A DNA stretch of 7,843 bases from CAZCFB01 sp964511535 (lineage in GTDB: Bacteria; Myxococcota_A; Polyangia; GCA-2747355; CAZCFB01), in NCBI GenBank assembly GCA_964511535.1, contig CAZEFW010000259.1:1-7843 (forward strand), given 5' to 3'. A program made the position numbers and the translations under genes. The notes beneath the pieces were generated by a model. The model was given only the letters and a program-made list of their open reading frames with translations, had not been told where the DNA came from and made no database searches. Of this stretch, positions 1 through 6,028 are shown piece after piece. Within the stretch, counting starts at the first letter, position 1. Every line of letters starts with the position of its first letter.

Positions 1-2
1 CC

Positions 3-2222
3 ACCGACCCGGTGACCCACACCTTCGCCACCAACTTCAACTTCGACGCCATGGCCGACGTGCAGGTGATGACCGGCGGCAAGGGGCCGGAGTACGCGGA
101 CACCCCGGGCGGCGTGATCAATGCCATCACCAAGAGCGGGTCCAACGAGTTCAAGCTCGACTCGAGCCTCTACTACCAGGACGACGCCCTGACCATCAAG
201 GACCTGGACGAGAGCGGGACAACCTTCCGCAACCTGGACTTCAACGTGAACATCGGCGGGCCCCTGATCAGGGACAAGCTCTGGTACTACACCTCCTTCG
301 AGCTCAACGAGTCCACCCGCTCCTTGCCCATCCACCCGGACCTGGGCAAACACAACCCCCGCAATTACCTGGGCGGTAAGGCGCTGATCAAGCTCACCTG
401 GCAGCCGGACCCCAAGCACCGGATCTCCTTCTGGACCCAGGGCGCGCCGGCCTCCATCTCCAACCGCTATCAGGTGATCACCACCCTCAACGAGGCCGAG
501 TCCCATCAGAACCAGTACAACGTCATCGGCACCCTGGCCTGGGAGTGGCTGGTTGGCGACAAGATGTTCATGAAGACCCAGTTCGGTGTGGGCTGGAATG
601 GCCTGCGGGTCTACCCCGAACAGGGGAACGAGGACCTGCCCCAGATCATCGACGTGAGCGAGGGCATCACCCGCCAGAACTACTCGCGGGTCACCGCCGA
701 CGATCGTTACCGCTTCTCCCTCAACTGGGACCTCACCCGCTTCGTGGACGACTTCTTCGGCGACCATGAGCTCAAGGGCGGCTTCCGCCTCCAGTACCTC
801 ATGAATCCCTCCACCGAGCTTGTCACCGGGCACCAGGTCCTGCGCTACCAGTACGGCCAGCCCTACTCCCAGACGCGCTACTTCCTCACCTTCGACGAGG
901 GCTCCTCCTGCGACCCGACCCACAAGAAGTACGACAGGGAGAAGTGCACCCAGGGCACCCTGGAAACCACGGTCTCCGGGCTCAAGCTCATCGCCTTCCT
1001 CAAGGACACCTGGAAGCTGCCCAAGTACAAGCGCCTGCGCCTGATCCCGGGCGTGGCCATGCACTTCGGCAACACCATCAACCCGGACGGCCACACGGTT
1101 ACCAGCTTCTTCACCGCCACGCCGCACATCAACTTCGCCTGGGACATCCTGGGCGACGGCAAGACGGTTTTCCGCGGCGGCTACAACCAGTACGTGGACA
1201 CCGGCTTCCTCAGCCTGGCCCGCTTCATCGGCCGGGACCACATCAACTACCGCTGCAACTGGGACAAGGCGACCCAGACCTTCAGCTCCTCCTGCAGCCT
1301 GGGCGGCCAGACCCGCACCGTGGGCATGCCCCAGGGGCCCACCTACGACAAGGACGGCAAGGTGGCCGACAAGTTCAACCCGGACGCCCTGACCATCCCG
1401 CGGGTGCACGAGGTGACCGTCGGCGCGGAGCGGGAGTGGCTCACCGGCTTCTCCACCGGTGTGGACTTCCAGTACCGGCGGTTCATGAACCAGTGGGAGG
1501 ACCTGGAGACCAACGTGCTCTGGAACGAGGCGGGCGACTCTGCCGACGGGTTCAAGAACGGCAAGAGCGAGTACATCTGGGACCTGGAGACTCCGGAGGC
1601 GGCGTGGCGGCGCTACATCGGCCTCACCGTGTTCGGCCGCAAGTTCATCGGCTCCTGGCAGCTCATGGCCAGCTACACCTACTCCCACTTCGAGGGCACC
1701 GTGGCCGAGGGGTACGCCACGGTCTACCTGGATCGCGCCCGCCAGGAGAAGTTCTTCGAGGGCTACCTGCCCGACGACCGGCGCCATGTGTTCAAGCTCA
1801 CCGGCTTCTACAGCTGGAACAAGGAGCTGAACGTGGGGGGCTCCATCTGGGTGGGCACCGGCACGCCCTACGACAAGCTGTACTACAACAGCTTCTTCCA
1901 GGACTACAACGACCGGCGCGCGCCCCGGGGAATGGACCCGGGCGACCTGTCCACCCCGGACGACGACGAGGAGCTGCGCATGCCCACGCGCATGGTCTTC
2001 GACCTGAAGATCGCCTACCGGCTGGGCCGCGTCACCGAGTGGATGTTCGGCACGCCCCTGGACCTGGAGCTCATCGGCGAGGTGTTCAACCTGTTCAACC
2101 TGCGCACGGCCACCCGCTACGAGGACCGCAACCTCGCGGCAGGCGCCGCCACGCAGTTCGGCGATGTGATCGCCAAGCAGAGCCCGTTCCGCGTGCGCTT
2201 CGGCCTGCGCTACCGGTACTAG
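3..2222 (+). CDS. TonB-dependent outer-membrane receptor, 3' part (N-terminus outside window)
   Basis: The reading frame is open to the left edge from base 3, so the GTG at 12 is not the true start; the signal peptide, any carboxypeptidase-regulatory-like domain and most of the plug lie upstream. The visible 739 residues begin at the plug end, with the family pattern V-x-V-M-T-G-G ... PGGVINAITKSGSNEF. The barrel follows, opening with the typical GGPLIRDKLWYYTSFE block (about 257-305) and closing with GEVFNLFNLRTATRY near 2078-2120 and a C-terminal RYRY ending in an aromatic residue, as outer-membrane barrels do. Two Cys pairs (SSCDPTHKKYDREKC near 905-945, and CNW...SSSC near 1255-1295) probably sit in extracellular loops as disulfides. 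Proteins of this class use TonB energy to import large or scarce substrates; the substrate cannot be read from sequence. The next gene starts 55 bp downstream on the same strand. Family call strong; substrate unknown. Confidence 0.94.
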   Translation, partial: TDPVTHTFATNFNFDAMADVQVMTGGKGPEYADTPGGVINAITKSGSNEFKLDSSLYYQDDALTIKDLDESGTTFRNLDFNVNIGGPLIRDKLWYYTSFELNESTRSLPIHPDLGKHNPRNYLGGKALIKLTWQPDPKHRISFWTQGAPASISNRYQVITTLNEAESHQNQYNVIGTLAWEWLVGDKMFMKTQFGVGWNGLRVYPEQGNEDLPQIIDVSEGITRQNYSRVTADDRYRFSLNWDLTRFVDDFFGDHELKGGFRLQYLMNPSTELVTGHQVLRYQYGQPYSQTRYFLTFDEGSSCDPTHKKYDREKCTQGTLETTVSGLKLIAFLKDTWKLPKYKRLRLIPGVAMHFGNTINPDGHTVTSFFTATPHINFAWDILGDGKTVFRGGYNQYVDTGFLSLARFIGRDHINYRCNWDKATQTFSSSCSLGGQTRTVGMPQGPTYDKDGKVADKFNPDALTIPRVHEVTVGAEREWLTGFSTGVDFQYRRFMNQWEDLETNVLWNEAGDSADGFKNGKSEYIWDLETPEAAWRRYIGLTVFGRKFIGSWQLMASYTYSHFEGTVAEGYATVYLDRARQEKFFEGYLPDDRRHVFKLTGFYSWNKELNVGGSIWVGTGTPYDKLYYNSFFQDYNDRRAPRGMDPGDLSTPDDDEELRMPTRMVFDLKIAYRLGRVTEWMFGTPLDLELIGEVFNLFNLRTATRYEDRNLAAGAATQFGDVIAKQSPFRVRFGLRYRY

Positions 2223-2227
2223 GAACC

Positions 2228-2258
2228 TATACTGGATTGAGTAGGGCCCACGGGCCCT
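2228..2258 (+). promoter_or_regulatory. Possible -10 element and inverted repeat between receptor and protease-like gene
   Basis: TATACT at 2228-2233 matches five of six bases of a sigma-70 -10 box in an otherwise GC-rich sequence, but the bases 17 upstream (CTGCGC) are a poor -35 box. It is followed by a perfect inverted repeat, AGGGCCC (2243-2249), AC, GGGCCCT (2252-2258). The loop of two is too tight, so a hairpin would pair about 6 bp with a 4-base loop. No T-tract follows, so it is not a classical intrinsic terminator. It could be the 5' end of a separate transcript for the downstream gene, an attenuating or mRNA-stabilising hairpin, or a palindromic operator. Confidence 0.3.
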
Positions 2259-2266
2259 GGAGCATA

Positions 2267-2272
2267 GAGAGG
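2267..2272 (+). promoter_or_regulatory. Shine-Dalgarno for the 935-aa protein
   Basis: GAGAGG lies 5 bp before the ATG at 2278. This site, together with the signal peptide that begins exactly there, fixes the start codon. Confidence 0.6.
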
Positions 2273-2277
2273 ACATC

Positions 2278-5085
2278 ATGAAGCGACTCATCGCGATAAC
2301 CGCCGTCGCCCTCCTGACCCTGAGCCTGTCCGCCGGTACGACCGCCGAGGCGCGCGGCAAGCCCGAGCCCTCGGTTCCGTACCTGCGGCCGGTGATCAAG
2401 GACTGCTCGCCGCCCAAATACCTCGAAAAGGGGTTGGACCAGCTCAGGCTGGACCCGAACATCTCGGGCGGCCCGGTGCACATTGCCGCGGGCGAGACCA
2501 GCATCGAGGACTGCAAGAAGGAGCTGCTGACCAGCAAGAAGAGCTGCCGCATCGGCGACATCATCGTGGTCAACGGCGAGGGCACGGTGTACCAGGCGGG
2601 CCGCTGCGACCGTGACCCCAAGGGCACCAAGGCGTACCGCATCTCCAACGCCTACCTGAACCTGGCCCTGAACCAGCCCGCGAAGCAGGTCTCTGGCTAT
2701 GACAAGCGGGTGCAGACCCTGGTCACGGCCTCCACCTTCAAGATGACCCAGGGGAGCACGGCGGTGGGAACGCCCGGCGGCTGCCCCCTGGCCTGGCACA
2801 CGGAGCTGCGCAACAGCAGGGGCCAGATCATGAACATCCAGGGCGTGGGCCGGAAGTACAACCCGGGCGCGAATGGCATCAATGGCCTCCACGCCCTGGT
2901 CAACTTCTGGTCGATCCAGGACTGGACTGACGAGGAGTGGGTCAACAGGACCGACGTCAAGCCGCTGAACATCCTGACCCACGAGACCGAGCATGACGTT
3001 TGCTGCTTCATCACCCACCTGGAGAAGGACAGCAGCGGGGTGACCAAGGTCTCCAGCGCGCTCATCGGGCACCAGGGCGCGCACTGGAGCCTGTACCACA
3101 ACACCTACGGACAGCTGATGTACGGCGCCAACTGGCGCGACGAGGGGAACGGCACCTGGTACTCCATCAAGCCGGCCCGGGGCATGCGGCCCCTGGACCT
3201 GTACCTCTGGGGGCTGATGCCGCCCTCCTCGGTGAAGCCGGTGTTCCGCATCGACACCACCAAGAAGAAGTGCACGGCCACGGCCAAGACCCTGGCCGCC
3301 ATCGCCAAGGACTGCGCGGACAAGAAGAACAACTACCCGTGCAAGACCAATACGGACTGCACCAACGGCGGCCTCTGCCCGGGCGGCACCGTGGTTTCTC
3401 CCGAGAAGGTGTGCACCGGCGATACGGACTGCGCCTCGGGCGACTTCTGCACGGTGGCCACCCTGGGGGCGAGCAAGGGGAAGAAGGTCTGCCACAAGCA
3501 GGGCATCTGCTCCATCGCCCTGACCAAGTTCGACCTCTGCCTGGAGCCGCCCTACTACCGCACCACCGGCGGCGGCTGTACGGCGTACGACAACGCGGTG
3601 GTGCAGTCCCCGGAGCGGCTCAGGATCAAGGGCGTGAAGACCTGGACCTCCCTGAACGACATCCTCGGGGCGGTGGGCCCGCGCATCCCGGACTACACGA
3701 AGTCGTACAAGAACAACACCCAGCTGTTCGTGCTGCTGACCGGCGGCGGCGTCAACGTGACCAAGGAGGCGGTGGAGACCTACGACCGCTTCCGCCGCGA
3801 CTTCTCCCGCCACATTTACTGGTCCACCGGCTACCGCCTGCGCAACACCAACACCTGGGACGGCGCCGACGACACCGGCCTGTGGGAGTGGGGCGGGGTT
3901 GAGGCCTGGCAGGGCGACGACGAGCTGGAGGGGTGGTCAGGCGTGAACCTGGAGACGAAGCTGGCCGTGATCAAGGATGGCGGCAAGGTGAGGCTCTACC
4001 TCAAGGACGCCACCAGCGGCATCACCCACAGCAACCTGCGCCTCAAGGGCACGCTGTACGACGCGCTGCAGGTGAAGCTCACCGTGCCGGTGCCCGACAG
4101 CGGGCCCAAGCTGTACCACGGCAAGATCATCCTCGACGACGGCACGGCCAAGACCGAGCTCGCCTTCCCGGTGTACGCCGACGGCAAGGAGCACGCGGTG
4201 GTGATCCACCCGCCCCACAAGATGCTGGAGAAGTGGACCGCGGCCTCGCTGGAGGACATGAAGAAGAAGCAGGACAAGCAGACGAAGAAGGACTGGGCCA
4301 AGATCTCGGGCACCGAGTGGACAAAGACCTGCAAGCAGGGGTGCACCGCCATCTGCAAGAGCACCGAGGACGAGGAGCTGGACGCCAAGAAGGAGACGAC
4401 CTGGGAGGAGTGGCGCGACAGCTGTACGGGCGAGCTGCTCAAGGTCACCGCCACCAAGAGGGCTTGCACCTCCTCCAAGCTGCGCACGGCGTGCGGGCCT
4501 TACTGCTCCGGCCCCAAGGACCCGGTGCTCGGGACCACGGCCAAGGAGGGGTGGTACGACTCGTGTAATACCAAGCTGACCGGTTCGTACACCTCCCTCA
4601 CCGTCATCCCGGTGGCCCACGCGGACGCGGCCAAGCTGACGGTGTACGACCCCAAGGACCCGACCAAGGACAAGCCCCTGCTCATCGACCGCGTCGACCT
4701 GTTCCGCGCGGCCAAGGAGCTCACCGAGGACCGGCTGATCAAGGACGGGGAGAAGGACTGGGACGGAGACGGCCTGATCAACGCCTACGACAACTGCCCC
4801 AAGGTGAGTAACCCCAGGCAGATCGACGGCAACGACGACGAGCACGGCGACGCCTGCGACGACTTCGACTCCGACGGCACGGCCAACGCCCTGGACAACT
4901 GCCCCACCATGATCAACTCCCAGCAGAGGGACGAGGACGAGGACGGCATCGGCGACGTCTGCGATCCTGATTTCAGCGAGGGGTGCGCCGTGTCGTCCAG
5001 CGGCGGATCCACGGCCTGGACCGGGGCGGGCATGCTCGCCATGTTCCTGCTGGTGACGCTTGCACGGCGGCGCAGGCGCGGTTAG
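2278..5085 (+). CDS. Secreted HExxH (metallopeptidase-like) protein with TSP3 repeats and MYXO-CTERM-like anchor
   Basis: A 935-aa surface protein. Residues 1-25 form a Sec signal peptide (MKR, hydrophobic core, A-E-A cleavage site). Residues 235-239 are HETEH, the HExxH zinc/catalytic motif, followed by GAHWS (267-271), a GNGTW segment (290-294) and LDLYLWGL (306-313). I recall this order of motifs from large uncharacterised secreted proteins of myxobacteria and relatives. The metzincin extension HExxHxxGxxH is absent, so the third zinc ligand is unknown. A Cys-rich insert occupies about 332-434, with two C-x5-C-x5-C units. A beta-rich stretch spans about 558-650, a Lys-rich helix 652-672, and a duplicated Cys module 685-763. 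TSP3-like DxDxDG repeats (827-897) precede GC(902-903), a membrane helix (913-929) and five Arg. Role inferred: calcium-stabilised, surface-anchored or shed protease. The activity is a prediction; the coding call, secretion and tail are strong. It follows the TonB receptor by 55 bp. Confidence 0.93.
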   Translation: MKRLIAITAVALLTLSLSAGTTAEARGKPEPSVPYLRPVIKDCSPPKYLEKGLDQLRLDPNISGGPVHIAAGETSIEDCKKELLTSKKSCRIGDIIVVNGEGTVYQAGRCDRDPKGTKAYRISNAYLNLALNQPAKQVSGYDKRVQTLVTASTFKMTQGSTAVGTPGGCPLAWHTELRNSRGQIMNIQGVGRKYNPGANGINGLHALVNFWSIQDWTDEEWVNRTDVKPLNILTHETEHDVCCFITHLEKDSSGVTKVSSALIGHQGAHWSLYHNTYGQLMYGANWRDEGNGTWYSIKPARGMRPLDLYLWGLMPPSSVKPVFRIDTTKKKCTATAKTLAAIAKDCADKKNNYPCKTNTDCTNGGLCPGGTVVSPEKVCTGDTDCASGDFCTVATLGASKGKKVCHKQGICSIALTKFDLCLEPPYYRTTGGGCTAYDNAVVQSPERLRIKGVKTWTSLNDILGAVGPRIPDYTKSYKNNTQLFVLLTGGGVNVTKEAVETYDRFRRDFSRHIYWSTGYRLRNTNTWDGADDTGLWEWGGVEAWQGDDELEGWSGVNLETKLAVIKDGGKVRLYLKDATSGITHSNLRLKGTLYDALQVKLTVPVPDSGPKLYHGKIILDDGTAKTELAFPVYADGKEHAVVIHPPHKMLEKWTAASLEDMKKKQDKQTKKDWAKISGTEWTKTCKQGCTAICKSTEDEELDAKKETTWEEWRDSCTGELLKVTATKRACTSSKLRTACGPYCSGPKDPVLGTTAKEGWYDSCNTKLTGSYTSLTVIPVAHADAAKLTVYDPKDPTKDKPLLIDRVDLFRAAKELTEDRLIKDGEKDWDGDGLINAYDNCPKVSNPRQIDGNDDEHGDACDDFDSDGTANALDNCPTMINSQQRDEDEDGIGDVCDPDFSEGCAVSSSGGSTAWTGAGMLAMFLLVTLARRRRRG
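2980..2994 (+). other. HExxH motif (His235-Glu236-x-x-His239)
   Basis: The codons read HETEH, within NILTHETEHDVCCF. In zinc peptidases the two His bind zinc and the Glu activates water. A hydrophobic run (NIL) precedes it, as on the active-site helix of zincins, and two adjacent Cys follow at 242-243. Candidate further ligands downstream are H247, H265 and H269 (the His of HWS) or an acidic residue. HExxH also occurs by chance, so weight comes from the companion motifs HWS and LDLYLWGL. Confidence 0.6.
3340..3450 (+). repeat. Two C-x5-C-x5-C modules inside the HExxH protein
   Basis: Residues 355-367 (CKTNTDCTNGGLC) and 379-391 (CTGDTDCASGDFC) share identical Cys spacing plus T-D-C and G-x-x/F-C positions. 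They sit in a larger insert holding C332, C346, C405, C411, C421 and C434. Short T-D-C...G-x-C repeats of this kind are common in myxobacterial secreted proteins and probably form disulfides. Function unknown. Confidence 0.7.
4330..4566 (+). repeat. Duplicated Cys module ending in E-x-W-x-D-S-C
   Basis: Module A holds C685, C689, C693 and ends EEWRDSC (C716). Module B holds C730, C739, C743 and ends EGWYDSC (C763). Both share C-x3-C, then a 19-22 residue spacer, then E-x-W-x-D-S-C. The eight Cys are an even number, consistent with four disulfides. I do not recognise a named domain here; it looks like a tandem duplication that has diverged. Confidence 0.6.
4756..4968 (+). repeat. Thrombospondin type 3-like calcium-binding repeats
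   Basis: Residues 827-897 contain DWDGDGLINAYDNCP, then a D/N-rich spacer to GDAC, then DFDSDGTANALDNCP and DEDEDGIGDVCDPD. This is the TSP3 pattern of DxDxDG loops alternating with DNCP and GDxCD, with Cys at 840, 860, 875 and 895. Such repeats bind calcium and form a rigid stalk. Their place just before the C-terminal anchor suggests a spacer that lifts the N-terminal domains off the surface. Confidence 0.92.
4978..5082 (+). other. MYXO-CTERM-like C-terminal sorting signal
   Basis: Residues 901-935: E-G-C, a Ser/Gly-rich spacer, a hydrophobic helix (about 913-929), then RRRRRG. This three-part layout matches the MYXO-CTERM sorting signal, whose invariant Cys is thought to be processed and lipid-modified by an intramembrane protease of the myxosortase type. 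The Ser/Gly-rich spacer is somewhat longer than in the compact GCxC versions I know, so the match is by layout rather than exact consensus. Confidence 0.82.
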
Positions 5086-5120
5086 GTTCTACACCGCGAA
5101 TCACGGAGAAGACTGAGACG

Positions 5121-5654
5121 ATGAGCGACGAAAACATCACCATCGGCGGCGATGAGGTCAACGGCATGCGGGCTTTCAAGATCCTCGGCACCTGGCTCGA
5201 GGAGGACGGCTGGCACCCCCAGCGCCTGGATGAGAAGCATGTCTACCGCTTCGGCTGCCGCGGCAAGAACGGGACCTTTACCTGCTTCGCTCAGGTGCAC
5301 ACGGAGATGGAGCAGCTCATCTTCTATATCGTGGCCCCGGTCAACGCCACTGATGAGCGCCGGGAGGCGGTGGCGGAGTTCGTCACCCGCGCCAACTACG
5401 GCATGCGCATCGGCAACTTCGAGATGGACTTCGCCGACGGCGAGATCCGCTACAAGAGCTCCCTCGACTTCGAGGGGATCTCCCTGAGCGCCCAGCTGAT
5501 CAAGAACGCCCTCTACCCGGCGGTGCAGACCACAGACCAGTACCTGCCCGGCCTGATGAAGGTGATCTACGGCGACGGTGAGCCGGAAGACATTATCGGT
5601 GAGATCGAGGAGCCCTCCGACGTGCCCCCCACCCCGGTGAGCACGGGGAACTAA
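5121..5654 (+). CDS. YbjN domain-containing protein
   Basis: A 177-aa soluble protein with no signal peptide or membrane segment. The YbjN-family pattern is clear: an N-terminal helix ending W-L-E-E-D-G-W (25-31), then strands including Y-R-F-G-C-R-G and C-F-A-Q-V, then the hallmark RANYG (90-94), GNFEMD (98-103) and DGEIRY (106-111), and a C-terminal amphipathic helix. The tail from about residue 155 is acidic and Pro-rich, likely disordered. YbjN proteins adopt a fold like type III secretion chaperones. E. coli YbjN is linked to motility and stress phenotypes, but no biochemical activity is settled. ATG at 5121 is preferred over the longer upstream frame, which overlaps the preceding gene's end; GGAG at 5105-5108 is a somewhat distant ribosome site (12 bp). 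It lies 35 bp after the large secreted protein and may share its transcript. Its stop is 4 bp from the convergent gene's stop. Confidence 0.88.
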   Translation: MSDENITIGGDEVNGMRAFKILGTWLEEDGWHPQRLDEKHVYRFGCRGKNGTFTCFAQVHTEMEQLIFYIVAPVNATDERREAVAEFVTRANYGMRIGNFEMDFADGEIRYKSSLDFEGISLSAQLIKNALYPAVQTTDQYLPGLMKVIYGDGEPEDIIGEIEEPSDVPPTPVSTGN

Positions 5655-5658
5655 CGCC

Positions 5659-5970
5659 CTAGAAGAGAGCCTTCAGCCCTTCAATCCCCTCCAGCGCGCT
5701 GTACAACCGGTCCAGCTCTGCGCCCGAGGTCACCTGCACGGTGATGCTCAGGGAGATGTACTTGCCGGTCTTGCTGGCCTTCTCGCTGATCCGGGGTGCT
5801 GCGTGTCCCTGAGCGGCCAGCAGCGCCTGGGCGCGCTCCTCCAGTGCCTGCGGGGCGCCGATGACCTTGAAGGTGTGCTCGCAGGGGAAGTCGAGGAGCT
5901 CCTCAAACCGCTCGGCCCGGGGCAGAAGTTCGAGCCGCGCCTTCTCCTCTTCGTAGGTGGGCTTGCTCAT
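5659..5970 (-). CDS. DUF493 / YbeD-like family protein (UPF0250)
   Basis: A 103-aa cytoplasmic protein. The core resembles E. coli YbeD (87 aa): LLDFP (25-29), then F-K-V-I-G (34-38), a helix (39-54), then S-K-T-G-K-Y-I-S-L-S-I-T-V (66-78) matching the S-K-G-N-Y-H-S-V-S-I-T-I block, and a final helix with L-Y-x-x-L. The fold is a small ACT-like alpha/beta domain; in enterobacteria the gene lies next to lipB, but a molecular function is not established. Here there is no lipoate gene nearby. About 20 extra N-terminal residues, charged and helical, precede the core. No Shine-Dalgarno is seen before the ATG, which sits right behind a possible -10 box, so the message may be leaderless. Confidence 0.88.
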   Translation of the reverse strand: MSKPTYEEEKARLELLPRAERFEELLDFPCEHTFKVIGAPQALEERAQALLAAQGHAAPRISEKASKTGKYISLSITVQVTSGAELDRLYSALEGIEGLKALF

Positions 5971-5977
5971 GCCGGGC

Positions 5978-6005
5978 AGTGTAGCTATTTGGTCTGCTTC
6001 GGCAA
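5978..6005 (-). promoter_or_regulatory. Possible promoter for the DUF493 gene
   Basis: On the minus strand, TTGCCG (6000-6005) and TACACT (5978-5983) are spaced 16 bp apart; each matches the sigma-70 consensus at four of six bases. Initiation about 7 bp beyond the -10 box would fall at or next to the ATG (5970), giving a leaderless or near-leaderless transcript. That fits the absence of a ribosome site. Weak boxes in a GC-rich genome can arise by chance. Confidence 0.3.
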
Positions 6006-6028
6006 GGGGAGGGTGTTACGCTGGCCAG

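Noticed and set aside
12..14. GTG as start codon of the TonB receptor
   Set aside because: The frame is open upstream, the residues before it continue the plug pattern, and no signal peptide follows it.
2243..2258. Intrinsic terminator after the TonB receptor
   Set aside because: The inverted repeat has a very short loop and no following T-tract, so it is listed only as a possible regulatory hairpin or operator.
944..2281. 445-codon plus-strand frame inside the TonB receptor
   Set aside because: An Arg/Pro/His/Gly-rich composition without domains, overlapping an unambiguous barrel in another frame.
2980..3012. Metzincin-type zinc site
   Set aside because: The required HExxHxxGxxH/D spacing is absent: Cys stands at the Gly position and Ile at the third-ligand position.
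2227..3813. Long open frame (528 codons) on the minus strand opposite the secreted protein
   Set aside because: It is opposite a strongly supported gene; its protein is Val/Ala/Gly/Arg-rich without motifs, the usual shadow of GC-rich codon bias.
3937..4845. 302-codon minus-strand frame
   Set aside because: Low-complexity Val/Leu/Gly/Arg protein opposite the Cys modules of the secreted protein; no start signal or family resemblance.
5957..6028. Upstream starts (GTG 5957, ATG 5969) for the Cys-rich lipoprotein
   Set aside because: They would overlap the divergent DUF493 gene and put over 35 residues before the lipobox Cys; GTG 6029 gives a normal 16-residue signal.
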